NCBI RefSeq assembly: GCF_011947285.1
Contig: NZ_JAAOZT010000012.1
Coordinates: forward strand, 346,961-410,960
Reading direction: 5' to 3'
DNA length: 64,000 nt
From: Glaciimonas immobilis
Lineage (GTDB): Bacteria > Pseudomonadota > Gammaproteobacteria > Burkholderiales > Burkholderiaceae_D
A program made the translations under genes and the position numbers. The notes beneath the pieces were generated by a model. The model searched no databases, was not told the origin of the DNA, and was given only the letters and a program-made list of their open reading frames with translations. Of the stretch, positions 42,163-53,879 are shown one piece after another. Each line of letters begins with the position of its first letter. Within the stretch, counting starts at the first letter, position 1.

Positions 42163-43356
42163 TCAGGAATAACTACGCAAACGTAGAGAGAACTCTTCCA
42201 ACGCTTTAATCTTGGACGCTTCAGCGCGGGCGCACCAATCTTGCAACTGGTGCAATAACTGATCACGCGTAAAATGCGAGCGCTCCCAAATCGCCCCTAA
42301 CTCAACACGCATCTCGTGCATCGTTTGGAGTGCCTTGCTATGCAAGAATAATTCGGTCAGTTGCTGTTTCTGCGGCGCCTCAAGCTTGGTTGGCTCCCGC
42401 TGCAATAATTTTTTCACTGATTTAAGAAATCCGGATTCCAGTGCTGCTTTACCGGCCAGATGGGCGCGCTCTTCATGCCATGTGCTTTTTAGCGACTTGG
42501 CATACTTGGCCATAACATCGTACCTGTTGGCGATAACTGATTGCAACGTATCCAGATCGGGCACCAGCTTCGCGTGATTAAATTTAGGTGCAGGCGCAAT
42601 TTTCTTCACCTTGGCAAGACCCACCATCTCCAGCATGCGGATGTACATCCAGCCAATATCAAACTCATACCACTTGGAAGACAGCTTTGCCGAAGTGCCA
42701 AAAGTGTGATGATTGTTATGCAGTTCTTCACCGCCAATGAGAATACCAAAAGGAATTATGTTGGTAGCGGCATCGTTACACTCATAGTTACGATAGCCCC
42801 AATAGTGACCAATACCATTAATAATGCCTGCGGCGGTAATAGGAATCCAGAGCATTTGCACAGCCCACACTGTCAGACCGATAACGCCGAACAATGCCAG
42901 GTTTATGAATAACATCAGAACGATACCTAACGCACTGTGCTTGGTGTAAAGATTACGCTCGATCCAGTCGTCCGGCGTGCCATGACCGTACTTTTCCATG
43001 GTTGCAGGGACTTTTGACTCGGCACGATACAGCTCAGCGCCCTCGAGCAGAACTTTTTTGATTCCACGGGTCACCGGACTATGCGGGTCCTCTTCGGTCT
43101 CGCATTTTGCATGGTGCTTACGATGAATCGCTGCCCATTCCTTCGTGACCATCCCGGTGCTTAGCCACAGCCAGAAGCGAAAGAAATGGCTAGGAATGGC
43201 ATGCAGATCAAGCGCACGATGGGCCTGACAGCGATGCAAATAAATAGTAACGCCAGCGATGGTGATATGCGTAACAACGAGCGTGAAAATTACAACCTGC
43301 CACGCTGTAGCGCCAGTCAGACCATTCGAAAGAAAATTAATAATTGCATTCAACAC
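42163..43356 (-). CDS. Membrane fatty acid desaturase (delta-9 acyl desaturase type), 397 aa
   Basis: Di-iron membrane enzyme that introduces a double bond into acyl chains, adjusting membrane fluidity. The three histidine boxes are HRCQAHRALDLH, HRKHHAKCE and HNNHH, with four hydrophobic helices (about 20-40, 60-75, 145-165, 170-185). After the catalytic part ending near residue 270 there is a helical, charged C-terminal extension of about 120 residues, which is longer than in short bacterial desaturases. Likely acts on acyl-CoA or acyl-lipid; which is not decided. Confidence 0.9.
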   Translation of the reverse strand: MLNAIINFLSNGLTGATAWQVVIFTLVVTHITIAGVTIYLHRCQAHRALDLHAIPSHFFRFWLWLSTGMVTKEWAAIHRKHHAKCETEEDPHSPVTRGIKKVLLEGAELYRAESKVPATMEKYGHGTPDDWIERNLYTKHSALGIVLMLFINLALFGVIGLTVWAVQMLWIPITAAGIINGIGHYWGYRNYECNDAATNIIPFGILIGGEELHNNHHTFGTSAKLSSKWYEFDIGWMYIRMLEMVGLAKVKKIAPAPKFNHAKLVPDLDTLQSVIANRYDVMAKYAKSLKSTWHEERAHLAGKAALESGFLKSVKKLLQREPTKLEAPQKQQLTELFLHSKALQTMHEMRVELGAIWERSHFTRDQLLHQLQDWCARAEASKIKALEEFSLRLRSYS

Positions 43357-43491
43357 TAAGTGCCCTCCAGAGATAATGACAGCGCCGAAGAAATATATAG
43401 CGCTTTTTTGTATGCTTTTAGAAAATTATTTCGGTAGCAGCTTGCTAGTTACCAGTTACTTAACCGAAATTAACTCGGTATTGTACTACCT

Positions 43492-44853
43492 TTACAGGAC
43501 GTTTTTAGAATTCGGCAGAATTCCCTGAATATCTATTTGCGCCGCTTGTTGCGAATCTGCACCGGGACTATCCTCAGCCACGATCCGCAAATCGGTACGC
43601 GTCTGGGCTACTTTGATGTTGTTCACTTGAAGCGCGCGCCAGATCGCCCGGTTCACATCAGACAGCACATTTAGCCTTCCGTTCTCGGGATCGAGAATCC
43701 AGAAGCCGACTTCGAGCTCTAAACCGCTAGCACCGATCTTTAACAGAATGGCTTGTGGCAGTATATCATGCGTTACACGTTCGACAACACTTACAGCCTC
43801 TTCCAAGGTAGTCAGTACCTGTTCGATATTGTCCTGATACACCACTGTGAGCTGCGTAGATAGCCGCAAAATACGGTTATTCAACGAGTAATTTTGAACC
43901 GCATTGGACATGAAAACATCGTTTGGCACAATCGATTCAATGCCGTCCAGCCCTTCAAGCACAGTGAAGCGGCTATTAATCTGCGTCACTTTGCCATAAT
44001 AAACGCCTACGCCGACCATGTCGCCGATAGACAAACTACGTTCGAGTAAAATCACAAAGCCGGAAACGTAACTACTCGCTATTTTTTGCAAGCCTAAACC
44101 TAGTGCTACCCCAAGCGCACCACCAAATACCGACAGAACCGTCAAGTCGATACCTACCAGTGACAAACTTAGTAGCACCGCCACCAATACCAGCAAAGCC
44201 CGCCCCATCCGTGCGACAACGGTCCGCAGTGATGAATGCATGGTATTTAACTTCATCAGGCGCTGTTCAAGAGTCGCGCCGGCCCACAAAGCGATGATGA
44301 GCGTGACCAAAACAGACATTAACGCCTGAAAAATAGACAAGAGAGAGACCTGATGGCGTCCAATCGGCAAGATCGTACTTGCGAGATAGTCCACCAAATC
44401 CGGCCATAAGCCGGTGACGTAAAGCAGCACGCCGCCCCAAATCAAAGCACCGAATATCTTCTCGGAAAACAATAAAAATGTGCTTACACCGTGATCGCCT
44501 ACGAATACCCGACGCAAAACGTAAAAAACGAACCGCATTAAACCAAGAGAAGCCAGCAGGGGAATGGCGAGGCGCAAGAGACTGATCGGTTGATGCCATT
44601 TCGCGGCAACCAACTTGGCTAGTACCAAAAAAAATAGCGCTAATAGCGGCGTCAACACTTGGGAAAAGCTACGTAGTCCGATCTGCACAGCGGGCGGGGT
44701 CAGACCATCAACGGCAAAAATACCGCGTAACGTGCGCGCGCAAAGCCAGCCCAGCCCGGAACAGAGGAGAATAATTCCGATCTGCGTTAATAAGCCGGGA
44801 GTCGCCAGATTGCGTACCAGGCTATCGGTCAAGTCGGCGATAAAATCGAACAT
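43492..44853 (-). CDS. Mechanosensitive ion channel family protein (MscS), 453 aa
   Basis: Five or so N-terminal helices are followed by the MscS pore helix and beta domain: VFGGALGVALGLGLQKIASSYVSGFVILLERSLSIGDMVGV, where the Gly/Ala-rich helix lines the pore, then GKVTQINSRFTVLEGLDGIESIVPNDVF. Protects against hypo-osmotic shock by opening under membrane tension. Longer than E. coli MscS (286 aa) because of extra N-terminal helices. It lies 12 bp after the PLD-family gene, probably in one transcript. Confidence 0.93.
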   Translation of the reverse strand: MFDFIADLTDSLVRNLATPGLLTQIGIILLCSGLGWLCARTLRGIFAVDGLTPPAVQIGLRSFSQVLTPLLALFFLVLAKLVAAKWHQPISLLRLAIPLLASLGLMRFVFYVLRRVFVGDHGVSTFLLFSEKIFGALIWGGVLLYVTGLWPDLVDYLASTILPIGRHQVSLLSIFQALMSVLVTLIIALWAGATLEQRLMKLNTMHSSLRTVVARMGRALLVLVAVLLSLSLVGIDLTVLSVFGGALGVALGLGLQKIASSYVSGFVILLERSLSIGDMVGVGVYYGKVTQINSRFTVLEGLDGIESIVPNDVFMSNAVQNYSLNNRILRLSTQLTVVYQDNIEQVLTTLEEAVSVVERVTHDILPQAILLKIGASGLELEVGFWILDPENGRLNVLSDVNRAIWRALQVNNIKVAQTRTDLRIVAEDSPGADSQQAAQIDIQGILPNSKNVL

Positions 44854-44865
44854 TTAGGTGTCGAA

Positions 44866-45546
44866 TTATGGTTTGTAAGGTGTGGCGTCGCGCCAGTGGC
44901 GTTGCCAATTAAGGGCGTAGCGCTGGGCAAGTACTGGATTATGCCTAACGATGAGGACATTCTCAGCGTTTTTATGCTGCGCGCTCCAGGTAAAATTGAA
45001 GCTTCCTGTGATGAGCGAGGCATCGACCGATTCGGCGTCAATCACGACGACCTTGTTATGCGCGCTGCGATATTTGGTTTCCATCCAAACAGGGATATCG
45101 GCCGCTACCAGTTCGGCCACTCTCGACGGATCATTCTTTTTAAGCTGATCCTGATCGACCAGCACCCGCACATCGATGCCGCGTTGTCTGGCGGCAATCA
45201 GTGCAGAAGCGATGGGCCGACTGGTCAACAAATAAGCTTGCACCAACACTTGCTTACGCGCTCCGGCAATCGACTGCGTGATCAAACCCTCAATATCATC
45301 CCAGGGTGAGAACGCCGCTTGCAACGTACCAATCGCAAGTTCTGGAGGCGTGGCTGTATCAAAAGCGTTTACCTGCGCGGACGCTGCTATCGCGGTGATC
45401 ACGACAACGCTGGCAACGCGCCTGCGCAGAGGACTGCGCAAGGAACATTTACGCTGCGTGCCCGGCTGCAAACCCTTTAGCTTTAACGCCGTCAGTAGCA
45501 GGTCCATCAACTTAACGCCCGTCCGCTTCATACCCGTCAAATTCAC
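44866..45546 (-). CDS. Phospholipase D family protein (single HKD), exported, about 226 aa
   Basis: One HKD motif, SAHNKVVVIDAESVDASLITGSFNFT, and the upstream GIDVRVLVDQDQLKKN segment match the Nuc-type PLD subfamily of endonucleases or phospholipases that act as dimers. The N-terminus has a basic stretch and a hydrophobic segment (SVVVITAIAASAQVNA), suggesting export. The ATG overlaps the rsmB-like stop by 4 bp; ATGs at codons 6 and 14 are alternatives. Substrate, DNA or phospholipid, cannot be told from sequence. Confidence 0.87.
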   Translation of the reverse strand: MNLTGMKRTGVKLMDLLLTALKLKGLQPGTQRKCSLRSPLRRRVASVVVITAIAASAQVNAFDTATPPELAIGTLQAAFSPWDDIEGLITQSIAGARKQVLVQAYLLTSRPIASALIAARQRGIDVRVLVDQDQLKKNDPSRVAELVAADIPVWMETKYRSAHNKVVVIDAESVDASLITGSFNFTWSAQHKNAENVLIVRHNPVLAQRYALNWQRHWRDATPYKP

Positions 45547-46808
45547 TCCGAGCTTGGTTTACGGACAAAAACCGCCGCAAAAAAGCCATCAGTATGATGA
45601 AGATGCGGCGTTAGTTTCAGATAATCGTCCATTTCAAGCGCGATTTTCTGTTCTGCCAGCACGTCTTTCATTGGGACTAACGAAAAATCTTCGTGCGTCG
45701 CAAGGAAATGCGTCGCAATCGCTTCGTTTTCTTCGTCCAGCAAACTGCAGGTGCCGTAGACCAGACGGCCCCCGGTTTTGACCAGACGTGCGGCACTCGA
45801 CAAAATAGCCGTTTGTTTGGCGTTCATTTCAATGATGGCTTCCGGTGTCTGACGCCATTTCACATCAGGATTGCGGCGCAACGTGCCCAAACCGCTACAC
45901 GGGGCATCGACCAGAACGCGATCAATTTTGCCTGCAAGACGCTTGACCTTGGCATCGTTCTCATGCGCGATCAGTACCGGGTGAATATTCGACAAACCGC
46001 TGCGGGCCATCCGGGGTTTTAGTTTAGCGAGACGCTTTTCGGAGACATCAAATGCGTATAGACGACCGGTGTTGCGCATGGTGGCACCTAATGCCAGCGT
46101 TTTGCCGCCAGCGCCAGCACAGAAATCGACTACCATTTCACCGCGCTTTGCGCCGACGATTTGCGCCAGCAACTGACTACCTTCGTCCTGTACTTCAATC
46201 GCACCACTTTTAAACAAAGGCAGGTTTTGAACCGATGGCTTTTTTATAATACGCAAACCGAGCGGGGCGTAGGGGGTCGGCTCACATAAGATAGGTGCCT
46301 CGGCCAACGTAGCGATCACCTCTTCACGGGCCGCCTTGAGGGAATTCACGCGCAAGTCCAGCGGCGCAGGCGTGTTCAACGCATCTGCGAGCTGCAGAGT
46401 ATTTTCTTCACCATCGCGCGCGACCAGTTTTTCGTAAAGCCAGGCCGGCAGATTTGCCCGCATTTGAGCGGGCAACAGACGACGATCGATTTCGGCAACC
46501 CGCGCCAGCCATTCTGTTTCGTCTTCTGATAAACCACCCAACGAATCGGCACCAACGGCATCGGCCAGTCCGAGCAACGTCATCCGGCGCATTGTCGGGC
46601 CGTTACCTGATTCTGCGAAGCTGGTATATACCAGCTTGTTACGCAACAGACCGTAGACAGCCTCGGCGATCACGCCACGCTCGCGCGAACCAAGCTTTGG
46701 ATGGTCGCGGAAATAACGCGACAAAGTGACATCGGCAGGACCGGTAAATCGTAAAACTTCGCGCAATACTTCTTCGGTAAGACCGATGATCGCTGGTGGC
46801 AATCTCAT
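45543..46808 (-). CDS. RsmB/NOP2-family rRNA (cytosine-5) methyltransferase, 421 aa
   Basis: SAM-binding motif VDFCAGAGGKTLALGA, then the two family cysteines in VDAPCSGLGTLRRNPDVKWR and YGTCSLLDEENE, one nucleophilic and one for release. The N-terminal about 130 residues are helical but only loosely resemble the NusB-like domain of RsmB, so I give the family rather than the symbol. First gene of a probable three-gene transcript with the PLD and MscS genes. Confidence 0.92.
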   Translation of the reverse strand: MRLPPAIIGLTEEVLREVLRFTGPADVTLSRYFRDHPKLGSRERGVIAEAVYGLLRNKLVYTSFAESGNGPTMRRMTLLGLADAVGADSLGGLSEDETEWLARVAEIDRRLLPAQMRANLPAWLYEKLVARDGEENTLQLADALNTPAPLDLRVNSLKAAREEVIATLAEAPILCEPTPYAPLGLRIIKKPSVQNLPLFKSGAIEVQDEGSQLLAQIVGAKRGEMVVDFCAGAGGKTLALGATMRNTGRLYAFDVSEKRLAKLKPRMARSGLSNIHPVLIAHENDAKVKRLAGKIDRVLVDAPCSGLGTLRRNPDVKWRQTPEAIIEMNAKQTAILSSAARLVKTGGRLVYGTCSLLDEENEAIATHFLATHEDFSLVPMKDVLAEQKIALEMDDYLKLTPHLHHTDGFFAAVFVRKPSSE

Positions 46809-47008
46809 GTTAAATCTTTCATAATAACTAATTATTTATTTGAAGCGCTGCGCTTCCACAATGCGTTCAATAACTGTGTGAACGTTTATTCGGGTATTTT
46901 TGATACATTTTACGCCAGCAATTACTCACGGGCATGACTGGAAAGGCCGATATATTGTGCGTCCTACCCGGTTGCATTCCTGGCAACTGCTCGGCAATTA
47001 TTCTGCAA

Positions 47009-47623
47009 CTACGTGACGAAGTCGCTTTTATAGACGCGGCCATCTTTGATCTTCAAGCGCCCCTCCACAAACCAGCGCACAGCGCGGGGATACATTTGAT
47101 GTTCTATCGCTAATACCCGATTCTTCAAGGACTCAACGGTGTCGTCATCCAGCACCGTCACAAACTCTTGCGCGATAATAGGCCCATGGTCAAGGTCTGC
47201 GGTCACGAAATGCACGGTCGCGCCATGTACTTTAACACCCATTGTCAAGGCCTGAAGATGCGTCTCCAGCCCAACAAAAGATGGCAGCAGCGAGGGATGA
47301 ATGTTCAGCATACGGCCTGCGTAGTGCTGGACAAACGGCGCGGTCAATATCCGCATGAAACCCGCAAGCACCACTACATCGGGAGAAAATCTATCTATTT
47401 CCAGTTGCAGCGCAGCGTCAAACTGCCCGCGATCCCGAAAATCTTTGTTAGATATCACTACGGTGGGAATATCACATGCGATAGCAAAAGATAATCCGCC
47501 AGCATCCGCACGATTGCTAATAACGGCAACAACTTTAGCGGGCCATCGCTCAGTGTGGGCGGCCCGAACGATGGCCTCCATGTTGCTACCACGTCCAGAA
47601 ATAAGGATAACGATGCTTCTCAT
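47009..47623 (-). CDS. purN: Phosphoribosylglycinamide formyltransferase, about 204 aa
   Basis: Transfers formyl from 10-formyl-tetrahydrofolate to GAR in purine synthesis. MRSIVILISGRGSNMEAIVRA opens the protein and contains the phosphate-binding loop; LAGFMRILTAPFV, NIHPSLLPSFVGLETHLQAL and VHFVTADLDHGPII contain the catalytic Asn, His and Asp. I choose the ATG at 47623 over the in-frame ATG three codons earlier. It is a single gene here. Confidence 0.96.
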   Translation of the reverse strand: MRSIVILISGRGSNMEAIVRAAHTERWPAKVVAVISNRADAGGLSFAIACDIPTVVISNKDFRDRGQFDAALQLEIDRFSPDVVVLAGFMRILTAPFVQHYAGRMLNIHPSLLPSFVGLETHLQALTMGVKVHGATVHFVTADLDHGPIIAQEFVTVLDDDTVESLKNRVLAIEHQMYPRAVRWFVEGRLKIKDGRVYKSDFVT

Positions 47624-47790
47624 GGCGCGCATTGTACCCGCTACGGGGTAGCTTTGGGCACTTCAAGCGATAATTGAGATACGATTGAGGCCCGGTACCG
47701 CGGGCAAAATCAGTCTAAAAGACAGCTAATTCGGGAAATATCGATGCGACATCAGCCGTATTCATCGGCCCTCTCCCACGTCCAGAAACG

Positions 47791-48189
47791 TTATTGAAAC
47801 GAGTAGAACACTCTGAAAGCGACCTTTTTCTCCGCCCAGTAATCTGCGCTATCGCGAAACACATCGAGCAAAATTTCTCGTGCTTCTTTATCAAATTTCT
47901 GGGTATTGGGGAGTTGTTCAATAACAACGATAAAGCCAGGTTGGGGGCCAGCCTTATAGGCTAGCTCAGTAAGGCAGTCGGCTAAAGCGTCGAAGTTTTT
48001 ACCGAAATGCTTGGGAAAATAAAAGGCTTGGGCAATTTTGGATAACACTTGCTGCTTCGTCATCGCTTCTGCGCAATACGCATACAGAAAATGTTGTCCG
48101 AGACGCACGGCCTCTGCCTGCAATTCGGGCACCCGAAAAGCACGGATGGATTGCACTACATTTGGCGGCACGGTTTTAAACAAACTCAT
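47791..48189 (-). CDS. Barstar-family ribonuclease inhibitor, 132 aa
   Basis: The barstar signature FYFPKHFGKNFDALADCLTELAY, with the acidic face that blocks barnase-type active sites, is clear; the C-terminal strand reads GFIVVIEQLP. The protein lacks a signal peptide, so it would protect the cytoplasm. It lies 153 bp after a gene for an exported microbial RNase on the same strand, its likely target. The N-terminal 40 residues are extra relative to B. amyloliquefaciens barstar. Confidence 0.9.
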   Translation of the reverse strand: MSLFKTVPPNVVQSIRAFRVPELQAEAVRLGQHFLYAYCAEAMTKQQVLSKIAQAFYFPKHFGKNFDALADCLTELAYKAGPQPGFIVVIEQLPNTQKFDKEAREILLDVFRDSADYWAEKKVAFRVFYSFQ

Positions 48190-48342
48190 TTTTCCCTCAA
48201 AAAAGATACTGCTGGTTTTGATTTCTACATTTACAACTGTACTAAGCTTTGTGCCGGGTAAAATTTATTCAGCCACTGAATCATTACCAATTCAATTACT
48301 CAGTAGCTTGATTACCCGCCAACTCTGTTTTGGTATGAATGA

Positions 48343-48771
48343 CTACTCGCGGATTCGTCTAAACGAGGCGTAATGGTTGTCGGTATAAAAATATTCAGCG
48401 GAAGTATTTTCCCCGCCTTCAATGATGCGGCGTGCGCCACGACCCCGAGATTTGGGGGTTTTGACAGTAAATTCGTGATAGTAGCCACGCCTCTGTTTAG
48501 GTAAAAGACCTTCATAATTTTTAAATACGACGCCATCCTTAGCATAAGGATACGGTCCGCCCTGCTTGATCAGGACTAGCATTTGCTGGGCCTCACGCGG
48601 AAGTTGCGATAGGGCAATTGTATCGACTAGCGATGCATCGCGGGCGAAAATAAAAGATGAAAGCAACAATCCTAGCGTGAGTAATCCCCACTTGCGGAGT
48701 AAAACCAGAGGGCGCCGTCCTCGCCCGGCAGAAAATAAATAAGCCCAAAGCATCGTTGATTGTTTAATCAT
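48343..48771 (-). CDS. Exported microbial ribonuclease (barnase/RNase Sa-type), about 142 aa
   Basis: The catalytic core YHEFTVKTPKSRGRGARRII and YFYTDNHYASFRRI supplies the Glu, Arg and His of the N1/T1/barnase superfamily; GGPYPYAKDGVVFKNYEGLLP is the substrate-binding part and resembles RNase Sa. A basic N-terminus and hydrophobic segment (WGLLTLGLLLSSFIFA) form a signal peptide. It is encoded just ahead of its likely inhibitor. Guanyl-specific RNA cleavage outside the cytoplasm is expected. Confidence 0.88.
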   Translation of the reverse strand: MIKQSTMLWAYLFSAGRGRRPLVLLRKWGLLTLGLLLSSFIFARDASLVDTIALSQLPREAQQMLVLIKQGGPYPYAKDGVVFKNYEGLLPKQRRGYYHEFTVKTPKSRGRGARRIIEGGENTSAEYFYTDNHYASFRRIRE

Positions 48772-49053
48772 ATTTTTGTGAGGAGGGGTACGCCTGATTC
48801 AAGATTAACGGGTTGTAGAAAGCGAATCAACTGAATCTAACCTCTCTTTTTCGAGCCTTTCGTTTCGGTTGCCTGCATTGTTCACAATCTTTATAAAGCC
48901 CACGCAAGCGCAAACGCTCTCAGTTCAAATATGCGACAGTCATTTAACTAACCCTACAACAATAAAAACCGTTTGTGAACTGCTAACAATAGCGGTCGGC
49001 GCTAAGCCCCCACGGGTAGGCTTAAGTTAAGCTTTTTTCGTAAACGCGACCCA

Positions 49054-50241
49054 TTATTGGCTGTTAGACATTTGATCGGCGAAAAAATTCAACACGTCAT
49101 CGCGTCTTGCATAGGTGTCGTTTTGTCCCATTTGGATTAACTCGCTTGTATACGAGGACTCGAATAATAAATAGGACGCAAGCGCCGCACCCCGGAGTTC
49201 TGTTGCGCCGATACCGCCGAGTAGGGCGCGGATTGATTTCGGAAGGCTGCCGATGTGGCGAATCGCGATGTCGTCGATTTGTTTTGACGGTGAAATAATC
49301 AGCATCTCAATCGGCTTTAATGGGGTTAACTCGCGCTGCGCGTCATTCAAAAAGGATAGGGTGTGATTGATGCGCTCCAATCGCTCTATATCCACGGCGA
49401 GGCCATCGAGAAAAATACTCGACAGCGCATGGCCGGCAATTTGCGCCAGCGTTGGATAATGTGGGAGCAACGGCACGGTTGACGGTGGTTGCATCAAGCG
49501 CCCTGCTCCTACTACTAACACCTTGCTTGCGCCAAGATGAATTGCAGGAGATATCGGTGCCAGTTGTCGCATCGAGCCATCACCAAAATATTCGCGCTGG
49601 CCCTCGCAATAAATGGGTATGGACGGAAATATAAAAGGGATGGCTGCCGACGCCAATAAATGTTCCACCCCAATTTGGTCCCTGACTGCGCGGCGCTGGC
49701 TGCGGGTCCAGGATTTAATTTCGTGCGCACTCTGGTAAAAGGTCGTGTGCAATCCTGTGCTGTAAGAAGATGCGGTGACCGCGAGCGCTTTCAAACTGCC
49801 GTTAGTCAACGCAGCGTCCAGTCGCCGCATATCCAGAGATCGATGCAACAATGAAACCAATGGCGTGTTATTGAGCAATGAACTCGGCGGATCGGCATGC
49901 CATTGACGCAGCAACCATCCAAAAGACAGCAACGACAGCCACCGTGCACCGGATCGCAGCACGCTCAATGAATCAGCTCGGTACACGTGTTCGACGCTAA
50001 AATTTTGCCACACTTGCATCAGGTTTTTTACGCCTTCAGCAAAATTCTCTGCGCTACATGCCAGTGCCGTAGCGTTGATCGCACCAGCGGAAGTACCGCA
50101 AATAATATCGAAGGGATTACGTTGCGGCGCCCATCCCTGCTCACGCAAGATCGTAGATACCGCATCCAGAACGCCCGCCTGATAAGCGGCACGCGCACCG
50201 CCTCCGGTTAAGATAAGGCCTACATTTTTTCTCATCATCAT
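49054..50241 (-). CDS. Patatin-like phospholipase, 395 aa
   Basis: Ser-Asp dyad hydrolase. The oxyanion loop GGGARAAYQAGVLDAV, nucleophile elbow CGTSAGAINATALA (GxSxG) and catalytic Asp in FGDGSMRQLAPISPAIHLGA are all present. No signal peptide is seen. Related proteins are mostly intracellular lipid acyl hydrolases. Starts with the ATG at 50241, though ATGs one and two codons in are equivalent. A short hairpin-free gap of 240 bp separates it from hppA. Confidence 0.92.
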   Translation of the reverse strand: MMMRKNVGLILTGGGARAAYQAGVLDAVSTILREQGWAPQRNPFDIICGTSAGAINATALACSAENFAEGVKNLMQVWQNFSVEHVYRADSLSVLRSGARWLSLLSFGWLLRQWHADPPSSLLNNTPLVSLLHRSLDMRRLDAALTNGSLKALAVTASSYSTGLHTTFYQSAHEIKSWTRSQRRAVRDQIGVEHLLASAAIPFIFPSIPIYCEGQREYFGDGSMRQLAPISPAIHLGASKVLVVGAGRLMQPPSTVPLLPHYPTLAQIAGHALSSIFLDGLAVDIERLERINHTLSFLNDAQRELTPLKPIEMLIISPSKQIDDIAIRHIGSLPKSIRALLGGIGATELRGAALASYLLFESSYTSELIQMGQNDTYARRDDVLNFFADQMSNSQ

Positions 50242-50480
50242 GACAGGAAGCTTAACAGGGCCAGCGGTGAATTAGGCATGGCTCTGCAAAAACAAGAAAC
50301 TTCTTAATTTGTTGGGCGGGACCAGGACCGTGGCGATAGCGTATCCCGATGAAAAGCCATAGCCCAGTCAGAGACAATATTTTCACGCGCTCCTGTTCGG
50401 CGCGTGTCCTGAGGCGTCCCACCTGCGTGCGCAATCGCGTCATTCATAACGCGACCACGCCGCAAATCGCTATATTTTAC

Positions 50481-52634
50481 TTACCGTGCCTTACCGGCGG
50501 CATCGCCAGCGTTGCCCGTTGGCGCAACCAGTACAGGCGTGGCAGCTGCCACTGCGATCACTTTGGTCGGCGCGACCCCGCTATTTAGCAGGCCTGATCC
50601 GCCCATCGGCAAAATCGGCACCAGCAGCAAAGCGACGATGTTTATAATTTTGATCAGCGGATTAATCGCTGGCCCGGCCGTGTCTTTATAAGGATCACCC
50701 ACCGTATCGCCTGTGACTGCGGCCTTGTGTGCCTCGGATCCTTTGCCACCGTGGTTGCCATCTTCAATGTATTTCTTGGCGTTGTCCCATGCACCGCCCC
50801 CGGTAGTCATCGAAATCGCCACGAACAAGCCGGTAACGATGGTCCCCATCAGCAAACCACCGAGTGCTGCTGGCCCCAATACCAATCCCACTAAAATCGG
50901 CACGACGACTGGTAGCAGCGAAGGCACGATCATTTCCCTGATCGCAGAGGAGGTCAGCATATCGACGGCCTTGTCATACTCTGGCTTGCCGGTGCCGTCC
51001 ATGATGCCTTTAATGTCGCGGAACTGTCGGCGGACTTCAACCACGACTGCGCCCGCAGCACGACCTACCGCTTCCATCGCCATCGCACCGAATAAGTAGG
51101 GGATCAGGCCGCCAATAAACAGGCCGACGATCACCAGCGGATTGGACAATTCAAACGCCGTAGTGTTGCCGACCGAATCAAGCGCATGGGTATAATCAGC
51201 GAACAGCACTAATGCTGCCAATCCTGCCGAACCTATCGCATAACCTTTAGTAACCGCCTTGGTCGTGTTGCCGACGGCATCCAGTGGGTCGGTAATGGCG
51301 CGCACAGAATCCGGCAAGCCTGACATTTCTGCGATACCGCCCGCATTATCCGTGATCGGGCCGTATGCATCGAGCGCCACGATAATGCCGGCCATAGACA
51401 GCATTGCAGTCGCGGCAATCGCAATGCCATACAGTCCCGCCAGCCAGTACGCCGCCAGAATCGCGAGGCAAACGGCTAACACGGGATAAGCTGTGGACTT
51501 CATCGAGACGCCAAGCCCGGCAATGATATTAGTACCGTGGCCGGTCGTCGATGCTTCGGCAATATGGCGCACGGGTTTGAAATCGGTGCCGGTATAGTAC
51601 TCGGTGATGTAGACCATCAGACCGGTCAGCACAATCCCGATTAACGCCGATCCCATCATTGGCAATACCATTGGCGGCGGCAATAATAACCACGTGACTA
51701 TCGCAAAGCCAATCAGACTAAGGATTGCGGCCCACCAGAGTCCTGTATACAAGGCGGACATGATCTTCTTACCGGGCTTGGCCTTGACCATTGAACAGCC
51801 TACAATTGACGCCAGTATCGAGACACTACCAAGCATCAGCGGATACAGAACGGCTTGCAGTTCAAACCCTTTGATCAGCAACGATCCGAGCAGCATGGTG
51901 GCAATCAGGGTGACGACGTAAGTCTCGAATAAATCAGCCGCCATACCCGCGCAGTCGCCGACGTTATCTCCGACATTATCTGCAATCACAGCAGGATTGC
52001 GAGGATCATCCTCAGGAATACCCGCCTCCACTTTACCGACCAGATCGGCACCGACGTCCGCGCCCTTGGTAAAAATTCCGCCACCGAGTCGGGCAAAAAT
52101 AGAGATCAGCGAGGCACCAAATGCCAGGCCGATAAGCGGTTTCAGCACATCATGCAACGACATGTCCGGATGGCTAAAAAATGAGATCAGCAATATGTAA
52201 AAAATCGTCACGCCTAGCAGTCCAAGTCCCACCACCAGCATGCCGGTAATCGCACCTCCACGGAACGCCACATCAAGCGCCTGATTCAGTCCTTTGGTCG
52301 CCGCTTGCGCGGTACGCACATTGGCGCGTACAGAAACGTTCATGCCAATAAAACCGCAAGCGCCCGACAATAGCGCACCGACCAGAAAGCCTAGCGCAGT
52401 TACCAGTCCCAAGCCGGGAATAATGGCGATAACAATAAAGAGCACGACGCCAACGACGGCAATCGTGCGGTACTGGCGGGCCAGAAATGCGGCCGCGCCT
52501 TGCTGGATGGCGGCGGCGATTTCCTGCATGCGGGGATTGCCAGGATCCTGTTTTAAAATCCAGCTACGCGAAACCATTCCATATATCACCGCAATAATGC
52601 CGCAAGCGATCGCAAACCATAAGCCAGATGCCAT
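50481..52634 (-). CDS. hppA: Membrane-bound proton-pumping pyrophosphatase, K+-insensitive type, about 717 aa
   Basis: Couples pyrophosphate hydrolysis to H+ export through about 16 membrane helices. The pyrophosphate-binding site is in [43 protein letters not shown]. The motif [10 protein letters not shown] has Lys where K+-dependent enzymes have Ala, which points to the K+-insensitive class. The start is set at 52634 ([10 protein letters not shown]) after GGAGGA; the nine upstream codons are unlikely. It is transcribed toward the patatin gene. Confidence 0.95.
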   Translation of the reverse strand: MASGLWFAIACGIIAVIYGMVSRSWILKQDPGNPRMQEIAAAIQQGAAAFLARQYRTIAVVGVVLFIVIAIIPGLGLVTALGFLVGALLSGACGFIGMNVSVRANVRTAQAATKGLNQALDVAFRGGAITGMLVVGLGLLGVTIFYILLISFFSHPDMSLHDVLKPLIGLAFGASLISIFARLGGGIFTKGADVGADLVGKVEAGIPEDDPRNPAVIADNVGDNVGDCAGMAADLFETYVVTLIATMLLGSLLIKGFELQAVLYPLMLGSVSILASIVGCSMVKAKPGKKIMSALYTGLWWAAILSLIGFAIVTWLLLPPPMVLPMMGSALIGIVLTGLMVYITEYYTGTDFKPVRHIAEASTTGHGTNIIAGLGVSMKSTAYPVLAVCLAILAAYWLAGLYGIAIAATAMLSMAGIIVALDAYGPITDNAGGIAEMSGLPDSVRAITDPLDAVGNTTKAVTKGYAIGSAGLAALVLFADYTHALDSVGNTTAFELSNPLVIVGLFIGGLIPYLFGAMAMEAVGRAAGAVVVEVRRQFRDIKGIMDGTGKPEYDKAVDMLTSSAIREMIVPSLLPVVVPILVGLVLGPAALGGLLMGTIVTGLFVAISMTTGGGAWDNAKKYIEDGNHGGKGSEAHKAAVTGDTVGDPYKDTAGPAINPLIKIINIVALLLVPILPMGGSGLLNSGVAPTKVIAVAAATPVLVAPTGNAGDAAGKAR

Positions 52635-52881
52635 GTCGACTCCTCCAATTTTTATAGACAACTATCACGAAGTAAAACAACCACACTGCGTAAATAGTAG
52701 TTTCGCCACTTTAACGCGATCAAACACGCCTTAACGAAACCCTTAAATTTACAATCGTGTGTACTGAAAAACTTTGTTGCCCTTTTATTTTCAGAAGTCG
52801 GCCTGGGCTGGCGCGTCCAAAATTAAATGTTCTAGATTGCCATGCTAACCATATGTGAACTGCTTTACAATCTTTAACCAT

Positions 52882-52907
52882 AAAAAAAGCGGACATGGCG
52901 TCCGCTT
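52882..52907 (-). terminator. Intrinsic terminator after adk
   Basis: AAGCGGAC (52887-52894) pairs with GTCCGCTT (52900-52907). A run of seven A residues at 52882-52888 gives the U tail on the minus strand, just seven bases past the adk stop. Confidence 0.9.
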
Positions 52908-52913
52908 GTTTTA

Positions 52914-53879
<966 letters not shown>

